Positions 34,457-48,020 of a stretch of DNA of 64,000 bases are shown one piece after another. The DNA comes from Liquidambar formosana (Eukaryota > Streptophyta > Magnoliopsida > Saxifragales > Altingiaceae). A program made the translations under genes and the position numbers. Position 1 is the stretch's first letter. Each line of letters begins with the position of its first letter. The stretch is from positions 7,180,333 through 7,244,332 of the forward strand of contig CM077831.1 in NCBI GenBank assembly GCA_039720395.1. The letters are read 5' to 3'. Under the pieces are notes generated by a model that worked only from the letters and a program-made list of their open reading frames with translations, ran no database searches and was not told where the DNA came from.

Positions 34457-36114
34457 TGTTGGGAATCGAACAAGAGGGAAAAATTGAAGTGCGGAATATA
34501 AAAATTTTTCCTACGATTCCCAATCCCATGAATCTAACTATGCATAACACAAAATCAAACCCTAACTACGAAGAGGGTTAGAACACTTACAGGATTTTTG
34601 TCTTCTCCTTTTTGCTCCAAGTTTTGATTCTGGACAGCGGTGAATGAGCAGCCCAAGTGTGCTGCCTCCAACGGTATCCACACCTAGCTAGAGCTTCAAG
34701 TCCTTTCTTTCTTCTTCCTTGTTGTTGCTAGAGGTGGAGAAGAGAGAGAGAGAGAAGAGAGCCTCCAAGGGGCTGGACGGCTAGGGTTTATTGTGCAAGC
34801 CTATTATGCCATGTCACACATAAGTGTGACTTATATAGGCAGCCCACTAAAGGGGGCTGGCCATGGGGAAGAAACCCTAATAGGGTTATGTGTAATTACA
34901 CTTAATTGCACATTAACCCCTATTATTTGTATCAAATACAAATAGGCCTATAAAGAACTATTCTTTATTCACTAAAACCCTTTCTCTCATAGACTTTAAA
35001 GCCCTTCTTGCATGATCAGTGTGTGACCCATTGGGTTCACATCATTAAGTAGTAGGAATAGCACGAGGTGTGCACAATGGAACTCTTTCCATTTAGGGTC
35101 TAATTGGAACTCCTTCCAATTCCCTAATTGATTATAACTCACTTATATCAATTAGGGCTTCTACTAACCATGAGTAACACCTAGCATATGGCTCATGGTG
35201 TGGTCCTTAATGAGGTGAATAGTCATTTACAAAGAACCCTTCTGTTATAGTTTATAGGTTACAATTGCATCCTTACTTCAACACAATGTCTCCAATTGAA
35301 CTAATAGGACATGGAAGTCTGTCAAGTCCCTAGTTCAATTACTTTATACTCATTCATAGATATCAACTCATTGATGAACTCATGAAACTCTTTTCATATT
35401 CATCCTACCATGGCCATGGATTTAATGAGTTATATTATGAATGCTATATGAGACATTCTCTCTCTTTTTCCTGAGAGTGATGGATCCCTTGTTGATCACT
35501 CACATGCCTTCATACACATAGCAGTAGGGCCAATGAACACCTTTGCAGACCTCTGAATAGGATCTGCACTTAGTGTTATCAAACTTCTAAAGCTACATGC
35601 ATAAGGCAACTATGGTGTCTCAGGTCTAAGGATTACTTGTACCACTATAACAATGAGAAACTGATTGACAGGCAGGATAAAACTCCATTCAATTTATCTC
35701 ATATCTTTGGTCACATTCAGTGTACCTATTCTTATAATAGGCACCCACTTGTTGGTTGTAGTGTCTCTACACAAATAGCTTGAGACTAGCTATCCTCCTA
35801 TAGAGTCAACCTAACAAGTGTTAGTCCTATGGTTCATTACTGTCCATCATAGTGAACCTTCAACTAGGAATGCTTAAGGAGTTTAGTACAGAGATATATC
35901 TATAGTCTCAAAATTACAACTCTTTGTAATTCCATATTCTCAACTCTAACTCCATGGACATATTATGTAAATATAAATGATGCATATAAACATAATAGAA
36001 TAAGCCCTTTTATTAAATCAATAATAAATGTGACATACATAAATGAAATCAAATGATTGTTCCTAATCCCTAAACAATCATCTCTATGATTGGCTCTAGG
36101 GCATAATCCTAACA
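34457..36114 (-). repeat. 3' LTR of element C
   Basis: 1658 bp, TG...CA on the minus strand. The polypurine tract (AGTGCAAGTGGGAGATT) adjoins at 36115. Confidence 0.95.
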
Positions 36115-39017
36115 ATCTCCCACTTGCACTAAAGCCAATCGACCATGTATCGCATACCTATCTTCTCAAGATGTTGGTCTTAGACATAACCAATTATGTT
36201 TTAAAGCTTTAGTCAGTAGGTCTACAAAAACTTATGTAGACAATATCTTCTGTAATGTATCTATTACCTCTTCCAATGATTCCTCTAATCACTTGGAATT
36301 GTCACTCTATGAGTTTGGACTTTTGATGAGACCGTGATTCCTATACTTGAGCTATAGACCCATTGTTGTCACAAAACAAGGTGTGGGCAACTCAATGGAA
36401 GGAACAACTCTAAGTTCTAAATGAACTTATAGATCCAAATAGTCTCCTAGACAATGCGACAATTAATTCACCCTCAATAATGGAATCCACTGTATCTTTC
36501 AGACAGTTCTTCCATTAAGTATTTCACCAACTAAAGTGAATATAAAATATACCCCATATGGATTATATCCAAATCCATATACCCATCTACTATGAGTTTA
36601 CAATTTCCATATACAATCCAATATTCCAAATTTGAATTGATTGATAACTATTTGTAACAATTACAACATAATAGATATCAGGTTCAATACATAGTGTAAA
36701 ATAAGGCTTCTTAACACTTTAAGAATCTTACTTGTGTTATCCTAGGGCACATGCCCTTGAATAATGAATTCTTATCTGAAGTAAATCAGACCTCCCTTAG
36801 AATTCTCCATGTTGAACTCCTTCAACATTTCAACTATGTTTGATGATTTGGAGATACTTAGCAATCTATATGATCTATCTCTATAGATCTTGTTGGATGC
36901 TTCTGCCAAATCTTTCATGAATTAGTTTTTCTCCAAAAACTAAAACGATTAGGATGTCATTCATATATCATTCATAATGATTAGGATGTCATCTATACTT
37001 AGGATAAATAAAAATGATCGTACTCCCACTAACCTTTTATACACTCATGGTCCATCTATACAATGAGAGAAATCAAACAATTTGATTACTTCAACTTTAT
37101 AGATGTTCTAATTATGAGAACCTTGTAGTCTATTAATAGACTTCTATAACTTACACACTTTTATGGTTTTTCACCATTTGATATAACATCTTTATATCCT
37201 TTTTGACATATCTCATATTCAAAATGTGTGTTTATAGATAACAAGATCCAAATGGATTTCAGCATAACTATTATCAAACAAGTTTCTTTATAGACAACTT
37301 TTTGCCTATGTTGAAAACATTCTTAAATAGCCAAGCCTTTTAGGTCTCTACCTATCCATATTGGATTTAATGACCCTTAGTCATTTCTCGAGTTGATGTG
37401 AAACATCGTCTAGTCATAATCAATAGGATTATCTTGGTGATCTTTATCACCAAAGAACAATTCTTTCACATTCTAGTAGAGATACAATATCTCTTTTATG
37501 TTAAGAAATATCCAATTTGATCTATGAAAAGATTGTAGTGTAGTTAAGGGTTTTTGTCTCAACAGAGACAAGGGTTGGATCTTTGTTCGTTTGTGGCTTT
37601 ACAGACAATTCTATAAATTCTATCTACTTTTGCATATTTCTTGAATGAACTCTTTCTCAAGAAAATCCAGCAAACATCCTAATGGACAACTTTTGTTCAA
37701 TAGGGTAATAGAAATACTATCCCAACCACTTTTGGGATATACCACAATTCAACACTTACTTGACCTTATTTCCAGATTGTCTACATCATGTTTCCAGACA
37801 AACGTAGCACAAGCCCAAGCCTTAACTTCTTTAAGTTGGGTTTCTTCCCATATCATATCTGATATAATTGGGACAAAACTGGAGTGAACCCTAAATTATC
37901 AATATGTAGCAATTTTAAGGTATATCCTAGATGGATACATTAGTAAAACTCATCATGGATCAAACCATATCTTAATAGGGTTCAATTTGTTCTCTTAGAT
38001 TCTCCATTGAGCTATGGTACTCTAAGATGAGTCTACTATAATTGAATGCATGCTCTACATGACTGTATACATCACAATGTATAGTCAAATTATAAATGTA
38101 ACTCATTCACTTCACCAAGTAAAAATGGGTTTGGTCATCTCATAACCAAGTCATAATCGTTACATTTAAATGAGAGTCTCTACATCTCTTGTATTCTCGG
38201 AATACGTTGCATTCGCTCTAATTAGTCATTTAAATTCGGAAATCAAATTTCTAGAATGTCTTAAATGACTTAGTTAAGAAATAAGTTCCCAAAATTAATC
38301 TAGCAACTCTTGCTCTATTAAAATTTTTAAAGGTAACTTATTATCTACTTAACTTTCTGCTTCGATTTAGATTACACTAGAATCCAAAAACCAAGAAGCA
38401 GAACTAACCAACAATTTAGTTTAGAGCATGAACCAAAACTTCAAAAGTTTGGTTCTTCTAGGAAGACTGATACTTTATCAAGTTCCCTTTACAATACCTT
38501 ATGTTTACTACAAAAATAATTATATTTCTTTGTCTTTGACTTTTCAAGACTTGCTTTCCTCTATGCTTCCATTTTAAATCACATCTAGCTTCTCAAGCTA
38601 TTCTATGTGATTAATCATTTTTCAAAAGAATGATTATTAATAAACAACTTTTATTAGATCCTAGTCCAGAAGAAGTCCTTTATAAGTACTATACTTTATA
38701 GTATTATTTTACTCACCATACAACCTTTGTATGTGATGTAGGACATCAAAGGCATTTGCATTGACTAATTTTGCTTCTGAAGCTCATTAGTCATCAATAC
38801 TATCATATAGCATGGCAACAAGATGCCAATTGTGCATAGTGTCTTTTTCTTCTTAGGATGTTTTATGGAGGGCCTTTAAGAAAAGACCTAATAGCATATG
38901 AACAATCTTTTGAAATTAAGAACAATTCTCAATTTCCTAAGTCAATCAAAGAAATCGGGTTTAGTCAAACTATCAATATCCTATATATTAGGAAATAGGG
39001 GTTTTGAGGTGAGTAAT
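36115..39017 (-). pseudogene. Decayed Copia gag-pol remnant of element C
   Basis: Matches the remnant in B (16530-19428) base for base over most of its length, including the ATT in place of the gag ATG (39015-39017) and the shared stops. The few differences are scattered. Nothing here is translatable as a polyprotein. Confidence 0.8.
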
Positions 39018-42000
39018 TAGGTAATCTACATAAACAGAGAATTAGATTTCATTTTTATCCGTAATGATTGGGTCTTTAATCATATGGTACCTCCCACTAT
39101 TTTATCAAATTCCATACACCCTCTAATGGAATTCGGGAATCTCATTCCTAATGGGGATTGGGGTCCCACTGTGACCTAGAAGCCTCACATGTTAGTTTCT
39201 TGACTTCTAACCCACAATAAGAAGACAACTCTTTGTCTATTGCTTCATAAGCAAGTTCCAATCGTTTTGCCTCTAGGGAACATACACCTCACATGTTAGT
39301 TTCTTGGAATACTTCCCTAGTTAAGTTAAACCCATCATTCACACAGGTATGTTTCGCCAAATATATACCTCACATGTTAGTTTCTTGGTATATACCAGTT
39401 TAGGCACCCCATGATATCTCATATGTGATAGTTTCAAGTAATGTCTTTAACATGGGTAGCTCCTACATGTCTGCAGCCAGGTACCCACATTAAGGGACGT
39501 TAGATGATCCTATAATGATGGAAGGCAATGAAGAATTCATTCCCCAATGACTTCTCCATTTTCAACTTAATATTTAATAAGAGGGGTTTTAAAGGGTCTC
39601 ATCAAATTAACATGCATCCTATGTATCAAAATTTAAACATATAAATTATGCTATTTATAATCATACATCTCATGCTATTATAAATCATACATCGCATGTT
39701 ATTATATATCAACATATATAAGGTACCATATTTTGATATTAGTCCCTAAGCGAATAGGTAACATATACCAGACTATGGTATTGGAGCTAATACAATTATC
39801 TCATAAATTAAAGCTCCCACTATGATGATTATGGACTTTGAGAGGATTCAATCCAAGCCAATAGATTGAATCCAAGGTCTAAGGTGGGTGTAGGTGATCG
39901 TAAAATAACACATTCGAAACATGCATGCTGTCTTGAAACACTTCTCTAAGCTTTCAAGTCCTTCAATCTGCTCCCTTGGCTTGATGGTCTCCACCATTGG
40001 CTTGTTGGGCTCTATCATGCTCCTTTGGGTCCACCATGCTCCTTAGTGCGCTCTCGATTACATAACATTTACATAATTTAAAGAAAGGGATACATAAGGG
40101 GAATGTGGGGTACATAAGAGAATGATAGAGAGAGAGGGAGAGGGAAGGTGGCATGCAAGCCCCAAATAAATTACATCACCTTAATAAAATTACAACTCTT
40201 GTAAATAATAACATCCCATTCATAAGACGGCCAATCACAATTGGTTTAAAGGGTATAGTCCATAATCATCATCCAAACACATACATACAATCTCATTGCA
40301 TAATGTAAAGAAAAACTGTAAGCATTAAAACATATGGGCATTATGGTAATTCTCTTGAATGATTTACATTAATCTCATTAATGCATCCTAATCTTATTAG
40401 GTTTTAACAAAAATATCCAGAATTAAATAAAGTCTTAACATTTAAGACATTACAGTTTCAATTAATCAAATTAATTTAAAACATGTAAAGTTTCCTAAAA
40501 TAACTCTAATATCCAATATTAGGGTTTCCTTAATTAAACAAAACAATTTCATTTAATTAAGAATTTCCAGATTTTAATTTAATCCCTAATTGTGTTTTAA
40601 ACCATTTAAAACATTATAAAATTAATCAATATTAATTAAATAATTAATATAGGAATTAAATAAAATCATTAAAATGATGAATTAGTGTATTAGGGTTTCC
40701 TAAAACCCTAAACCCTAAATGCATAACCCTAAACCCTAAATGCAAGCCCTAATCATTAAATGCCTTATGATTGGTCATTTAATGTCCAATCATTAAAACC
40801 CTAGGTTCATATGGTATTTAATAAAAGGGATTAGGGTTTAATTAATGCCAAATAGGGTATTAATTACCCTTAATTAATTACACTAATTAGGGTTTCCAAA
40901 ACCCTAACCCTAGACATCATTAATGGTATTAATTATGCCCTAACAATTAATAACCATGATTGGTCATTTAATGACCAATCATTAACTCTTAATTAAGGTA
41001 ATTAATATTCCAATTAGGGTTTAATTAATGCCATAATGAAATTAGGGTTTCATCATTAACTCAAAATTAGGGTTTCATCCTTAACTCTATGCAGCCGTCA
41101 CTACCAGGGGGCTGCCTGAGCTTGGCTAGGCTGCCATGGCCACCAACGACTGTGGGAGGCCATGGCCAGTCATGGGAGAACATCCTAGGGGTGTGGGACA
41201 AGCCTCTGGACACGTGAGAAGTGGTGGAAGTGGCTGCCATCATCAAGAACAATCAGGGTTTCCAAAACCCATTGCTGGAGCCATTGTTGCAGACCTTGAA
41301 GGTCACAATAGCTTCTAAATCCTTATCAATTCGACTCCTCCATTGAAACCAGCTTTTGTATCATGTCCCTACATGAAATACTAAGCCAATAGAAGAGGTT
41401 TGGATGATCATATCATCACCAATTGTTCTAAACAATTAAAACAACAGTAGGCTGCCCAGAAATTTACAGCATACTGTCCATTGTCAGAAATTGATTTAAA
41501 ACCCAGCAAGATGAATGAATTAGGCTACCAAACGAATTTTCCCAGTATCCTACATGTCTTAGGAAACTAATGCAATTGGTTTCATGCAATTTGGAGTTCC
41601 CTAACTCAAGTTCTAATCAAAACTCCATTGATGACTTTTCTGCAGAGAAAATCTGCTATGCTGTTCATGAAAAATTTTCAAACTTTTTGAATCTTTTTCC
41701 ATCAAAACCTTTTTGAAACTTAAAGAAAATCATATACACATTATATATAATGATCCTACAATGATCTTCCATCATAAATACAGCAGCTTTAATTAGAATT
41801 AATTGCAAGAACCTTAGGGTTCTAAAACCCAGATTCAGCCTCCATGGTGTTCTTCTCCTTCTTCCTTCTGTTCTAGCATCTTAATCCAATTATGATGCAT
41901 CTAAATGCTTGGGAACCTTTCCCTACCATGTCTAGAACATAACCCAAGTGGTGGCAACCATTGCCATGCCTTTGATCTCCATCAATAACTCAAAGTTGTG

Positions 42001-42475
42001 GCTATTGCATCATTCCCGAGCAAAACTGTCTTTCCAGACAGCCTGTAGTAAAAAATTCATAACTTTCACTACAGAACTCGGATTGACGCACCGTTTGTTG
42101 GGTTGGAAAGCTTATTCAAAGAGCTTTCTAACCATATATGGCTCGAAAATTTTGGAGAAGAACTCTGAATTCGGCAGGCAAAACAAGATGACGGTTTTTC
42201 ATGGCAACCATGAAAACTGTTCATAACAGTTTTATAAAACCCTAGTTTCCTTATTCTTCTTCTCCAAATTCAAACCCTATGCAACCTATTGCATCCATGG
42301 ATACACTTAACCATCAATTAGAAGAGGAGTAGAAGAGAATTGACCTAGGGTTCCAAACCCTAGGTTCAGCCATGGAGGAAAACCAATTATGCAGAAAAAA
42401 TTTTCCAGATTTTTGAATCATTCAACTACACCATAATTACCAGCCCATATGTATTTTGTATTATGCATAATCATG
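39018..42475 (-). other. Leader of element C
   Basis: About 3.45 kb. Hairpin trio at 39177-39209, 39275-39318 and 39362-39394. CCAAT palindrome at 40956-40982. Telomere-like CCCTAAA runs near 40705-40750. Antisense open frames 41136-41318 (60 codons) and 41948-42226 match those in B and E. No convincing gene. Confidence 0.7.
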
Positions 42476-42488
42476 GCTCTGATACCAC

Positions 42489-44146
42489 TGTTGGGAATCG
42501 AACAAGAGGGAAAAATTGAAGTGCGGAATATAAAAATTTTTCCTACGATTCCCAATCCCATGAATCTAACTATGCATAACACAAAATCAAACCCTAACTA
42601 CGAAGAGGGTTAGAACACTTACAGGATTTTTGTCTTCTCCTTTTTGCTCCAAGCTTTGATTCTGGACAGCGGTGAATGAGCAGCCCAAGTGTGCTGCCTC
42701 CAACGGTATCCACACCTAGCTAGAGCTTCAAGTCCTTTCTTTCTTCTTCCTTGTTGTTGCTAGAGGTGGAGAAGAGAGAGAGAGAGAAGAGAGCCTCCAA
42801 GGGGCTGGACGGCTAGGGTTTATTGTGCAAGCCTATTATGCCATGTCACACATAAGTGTGACTTATATAGGCAGCCCACTAAAGGGGGCTGGCCATGGGG
42901 AAGAAACCCTAATAGGGTTATGTGTAATTACACTTAATTGCACATTAACCCCTATTATTTGTATCAAATACAAATAGGCCTATAAAGAACTATTCTTTAT
43001 TCACTAAAACCCTTTCTCTCATAGACTTTAAAGCCCTTCTTGCATGATCAGTGTGTGACCCATTGGGTTCACATCATTAAGTAGTAGGAATAGCACGAGG
43101 TGTGCACAATGGAACTCTTTCCATTTAGGGTCTAATTGGAACTCCTTCCAATTCCCTAATTGATTATAACTCACTTATATCAATTAGGGCTTCTACTAAC
43201 CATGAGTAACACCTAGCATATGGCTCATGGTGTGGTCCTTAATGAGGTGAATAGTCATTTACAAAGAACCCTTCTGTTATAGTTTATAGGTTACAATTGC
43301 ATCCTTCCTTCAACACAATGTCTCCAATTGAACTAATAGGACATGGAAGTCTGTCAAGTCCCTAGTTCAATTACTTTATACTCATTCATAGATATCAACT
43401 CATTGATGAACTCATGAAACTCTTTTCATATTCATCCTACCATGGCCATGGATTTAATGAGTTATATTATGAATGCTATATGAGACATTCTCTCTCTTTT
43501 TCCTGAGAGTGATGGATCCCTTGTTGATCACTCACATGCCTTCATACACATAGCAGTAGGGCCAATGAACACCTTTGCAGACCTCTGAATAGGATCTGCA
43601 CTTAGTGTTATCAAACTTCTAAAGCTACATGCATAAGGCAACTATGGTGTCTCAGGTCTAAGGATTACTTGTACCACTATAACAATGAGAAACTGATTGA
43701 CAGGCAGGATAAAACTCCATTCAATTTATCTCATATCTTTGGTCACATTCAGTGTACCTATTCTTATAATAGCCACCCACTTGTTGGTTGTAGTGTCTCT
43801 ACACAAATAGCTTGAGACTAGCTATCCTCCTATAGAGTCAACCTAACAAGTGTTAGTCCTATGGTTCATTACTGTCCATCATAGTGAACCTTCAACTAGG
43901 AATGCTTAAGGAGTTTAGTACAGAGATATATCTATAGTCTCAAAATTACAACTCTTTGTAATTCCATATTCTCAACTCTAACTCCATGGACATATTATGT
44001 AAATATAAATGATGCATATAAACATAATAGAATAAGCCCTTTTATTAAATCAATAATAAATGTGACATACATAAATGAAATCAAATGATTGTTCCTAATC
44101 CCTAAACAATCATCTCTATGATTGGCTCTAGGGCATAATCCTAACA
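42489..44146 (-). repeat. 5' LTR of element C
   Basis: 1658 bp, nearly identical to 34457-36114. The PBS TGGTATCAGAGC (minus strand) lies at 42476-42487. Confidence 0.95.
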
Positions 44147-45266
44147 TCTTTGTGGTCAATGTCTTCACATAACCACTTCTTGTACTCCTTGCTAAGCTCA
44201 TAAGGTCCATTAGTGTTTAGAACTAGGGTAGTAGAGTTCCAACTATTCCATCTATCCTCCATCCATTTAACCAAAGACTGAGAAACGGGTTGAACGGGGT
44301 GAACTTGCCTTGAATTTGTCTAAGTGGTACTTGCTTGATGGTTTGGAATTGATTGAATTGCACCAAATTGCCGAAGGATTCAAGATGGCCAGTAGAAAGA
44401 AGTCGCTTTCAAGCCCATCAACTTGATAAGTGTACAGCCCACAGTTCGCAGGAGTACCTTTTCATTGCACTTCCAATAAGGGATGTGCCAGTGAATAGAT
44501 CTCCATGAGGTGTGATATAGCATATTGAGCCATTCATTAGGAGAAGCATCTAGCGGGAATTCAGGAACATGCAGACGAAAGTGCTGAGGCCCATAATTTA
44601 CAACACTAGGAGGTGGCAAGAGGTTTAATCTTTCTAGCAACCACATATGAAGAAGGAGGGGGCTGCCCTCAAAGTTCGCTTCAAACCGATCCTGTACCTT
44701 GTCTAGCCCATTGAGAGTTTCCGCCAAAACCATTGGAATTATGTTTTGGGATTTGGAAAGAGGGATAACAAGTTCACAAATTTCAATTGGGACAAACAAC
44801 ATACTATTGGTAATGAGAAACCTCCCAATCAAACAGAAAGCTAAGGTGTGCTGACGCGGTCGAGACAAAGGTTGCCCACATGACCTCCCAAGGGGCAAAA
44901 AAGACGTTGCTAGCTTGTTTAAATCTACCATGTTATCTTTTATAAAGGCCATAGCATCGTGGGTAGAGATTTCCAGAAGAGAAGCAAAAGAAGATACATA
45001 ACCTTGCCGAAGGTATGGAAGGATAAAAGGTCCTGACGGTTGCACTCCGAACAGTGTGCAAAATTCTTCATGGGTGGGGCAAATTTCATTGTGATGGAAA
45101 CGGAAAACATGAAGTTCAGGATCCCAAAAGTATGTAGAAGCATAGAGCATAGTCCAATTTACCTTGACTTTGGCGAGGGAATAGAGTGCGTCCGAGCCAT
45201 AACCTTTTTGTCTTCCTTACTCATGTTGCTGAAGCAAAGTGTCAAAAAGCTATCTAAAGTCTCCAT

Positions 45267-45500
45267 GTCTTGATGTTGAATGAATAATAATGGTTTATGA
45301 ACATGTGGGGGGTGTTTTTATAGGCCTTTAGGCTCAAATTTGAGTCCTAAAAGGCTTAGAAGTTGAAAAAAACGTCAAAAAGTCGCAAAACGCGTAAACA
45401 GCGAAACTGCTTGGGAGACCGGTTGAGGCCAACCGGTCTAACAGGTTCACCAACTGGTCCAACCGGTTAGGCCCAACCGGTCACCTGAGCCGGTTCGTTT
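45267..45500 (-). promoter_or_regulatory. Promoter of pseudogene Y with CCGGT cluster
   Basis: Minus-strand TATA box CCTATAAAAAC at about 45314-45322, about 50 bp before the ATG. About 95 bp further upstream (45417-45495) are five CCGGT cores, most within the self-complementary AACCGGTT or GACCGGTT, plus two degenerate copies. The cluster at 51097-51145 before pseudogene X has the same arrangement. Confidence 0.6.
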
Positions 45501-46367
45501 CATTTCCTGGTTTTGACCACCAATGACCCCCGTATGCTCTGGAAGGCCAATTTTGACCATTTTGAGCTCAAATTGACTCAAATTTGTGTCAAGAGTCATG
45601 AAATTCAAACAACAAGAGATAGATATCATAATTCAAAGATGGGAAATGCATGAACTTGGTTTTGAAAGCAAAAAAAATTTGAAAGTTGACATAAATGCCC
45701 ACATAGGCTTAATACAAGGATTTCACAAGTTAAGAGTTTCTAGATGCTTAAATTGAGTTTCTTAAACTTAAAATAAGCTTCTTCAATGCCTCCTTGGTGG
45801 TTTCCTTCTCTTGTTTGGCCCTGTCTCTTCTGTTGGTGGAGGAGGTGGTGGAGCCGCGGCTGGGTTGTACTGAGGGAAGGAATCAATCTGCAAGTTTCCA
45901 AGAAAATAAAGGATTTGAGTACCACTTTTAAAAAGAAAACCAAAGAATTTTCAAAAAAGTTTTTGATTTGAGCTATTCTTACTGGGTGTGCGTGTTCGCC
46001 CACTCTATACGCCTCTTGCCTTGATAAGCTTTGGCTCATCCTCATCATGTCCCTTCTCAAGCTGGTATTGAGATTGATCCATTCTTGTGTATACTCGGCA
46101 GGTGTCTGTGAAGAAAAATTGGGTAAGAAATGTCTAATGGATATTTGGGAATTAAGATAATCAAGTCAACCTTGAAACTTATAGTCTCATATCTAGGATC
46201 TATCTGAGGAACCTCGTCCATTACAGGAGGTGCTATGGTTGTGGGCACAATGTCACCTCCTTGGCACAAATCAATGGACCACTTAGGCTGTGGTAAAAGG
46301 GGCAGTGTGTCCCTATCCATGCCCTCATCATCACTATTCATATACACCCCTGACACACCTGAGGTAT

Positions 46368-48020
46368 TGTTAGGATTATGCCCTAGAGCCAATCATGGAG
46401 ATGATTGTTTAAGGATTAGGAACAATCATTTGATTTCATTTATGTATGTCACATTTATTATTGATTTAATAAAAGGGCTTATTCTATTATGTTTATATGC
46501 ATCATTTATATTTACATAATATGTCCATGGAGTTAGAGTTGAGAATATGGAATTACAAAGAGTTGTAATTTTGAGACTGTAAATATATCTCTGTACTAAA
46601 TTCCTAAAGCATTCCTAGTTGAAGGTTCACTATGATGGACAGTAATGAACCATAGGACTAGCACTTGTTAGGTTGACTCTATAGGAGGATAGCTAGTCTC
46701 AAGCTATTTGTGTGGAGACACTACAACCAACAAGTGGGTGCCTATTACGAGAATAGGTACACTGAATGTGACCAAAGATATGAGATAAACTGAATGGCGT
46801 TTTATCCTGCTTGTCAATCAGTTTCTCATTGTTATAGTGGTACAAATAATCCTTAGACCTGAGACACCATAGTTGTCTTATGCATGTAGCTTTAGAAGTT
46901 TGATAACACTAAGTGTAGATCCTATTCAGGGGTCTGCAAAGGTGTTCATTGGCCCTACTGCTATGTGTATGAAGGCATGTGAGTGATCAACAAGGGATCC
47001 ATCACTCTCAGGAAAAAGAGAGAGAATGTCTCATATAGCATTCATAATATAACTCATTAAATCCATGGCCATAGTAGGATGAATATGAAAAGAGTTTCCA
47101 TGAGTTCATTAATGAGTTGATATCTATGAATGAGTATAAAGTAATTGAACTAGGGACTTGACAGACTTCCATGTCCTATTAGTTCAATTGGAGACATTGT
47201 GTTGAAGGAAGGATGCAATTGTAACCTATAAACTATAACAAAAGGGTTCTATGTTAGATATTATTCACTTCATTAAGGACAACACCATGAACCATATGCT
47301 AGGTGTTATTCATGGTTAGTAGAAGCCCTAATTGATATAAGTGAGTTATAATCAATTAGGGAATTGGAAGGAATTCCAATTAGACCCTAAATGGAAAGAG
47401 TTCCATTGTGCACACCTCGTGCTATTCCTACTACTTGATGATGTGAACCCAATGGGTCACACACTGATCATGCAAGATGAGCTTTAAAGTCTATGAGAGG
47501 AAGTGTATAAGTGAATAAAGAAAGGTTCTTTAAGGCCAAATTTATATATAATATAATTAAGAGGGGTTATTGTGTAATTAATAGTAATTACACAAAACCC
47601 TAAGTGGGTTCTCCCTCATGGCCGGCCCTCCCTTGGTGGGCTATATATATGTAGTGTGATGTGATGACATCACAATAAGTTTAACTCCCCAAAGGGCTGG
47701 TTGAAAATTCCAGCCTCCCTCTCTCTCTCTCCTCTCTTCTCCTACACTAGCAACAAAAAGGAAAAGGTGGAAAGGACTTGAAGCTCTAGCTAGGTGTGGA
47801 TACCGTTGGAGGTAGCACACTTGGGCTACTCATTCACCGCTGTCCGGAATCAAAGCTTGGAGCAAAAAGGAGAAGACAAAAATTCTGTAAGTGTTCTAAC
47901 CCTCTTTGTAGTTAGGGTTTGCTTTTGTGTTATGCATAGTTAGATTCATGGGATTGGGAATCGTAGGAAAAATTTTTATATTCCGCACTTCAATTTTTCC
48001 CTCTTATTCGATTCCCAACA
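46368..48020 (+). mobile_element. Solo Copia LTR inside exon 5 of pseudogene X
   Basis: 1653 bp, TGTTAGGATTATG to GATTCCCAACA, no internal region. Flanks GGTAT (46363-46367) and GGTTG (48021-48025) match at 3 of 5 positions. Removing the LTR and one flank restores the exon frame (GST/SGVSG), so they are probably a decayed duplication and the insertion is older than B or C. TATA box region CTATATATATG near 47641, followed by a TGTGATGT/ACATCACA hairpin. Confidence 0.88.

Larger units (their letters stand above)
34457..44146 (-). mobile_element. Copia element C, complete but non-autonomous
   Basis: A 9,690-bp element with the duplication TCTTT at 34452-34456 and 44147-44151. LTRs are 1658 bp each, with at least three differences (near 34622/42654, 35275/43307 and 35743/43775). 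It is a sister copy of B in inverted orientation: same leader, same hairpins, same decayed pol. PBS on the minus strand at 42476-42487. It lies within pseudogene Y in the same orientation as that gene. Confidence 0.93.
34313..45266 (-). pseudogene. Antisense PMD-like pseudogene Y of Tat#3, split by element C
   Basis: Paralogue of the ORF at 1-1142. ATG at 45266 (METLDSFLTL). One frameshift in an A-run near 45220 is followed by a 256-codon open stretch 45150-44380 with YFWDPELHVFRF, CPTHEEFC, LLERLN and TSFYWPS. It ends in TGA where the paralogue has CGA (Arg). More frame damage follows, then NTNGPYELSKEYKKW near 44200. Element C (34457-44146, plus one TCTTT copy) lies in a DHKE codon stretch. 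The reading frame resumes at 34451 with TTMRAQVAELIG and ends with a Lys-rich tail at TAG 34313-34315. TATA box 45314-45322. It lies between the Tat#3 integrase tail and pseudogene X. Clearly dead; the ancestral function is unknown. Confidence 0.8.
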
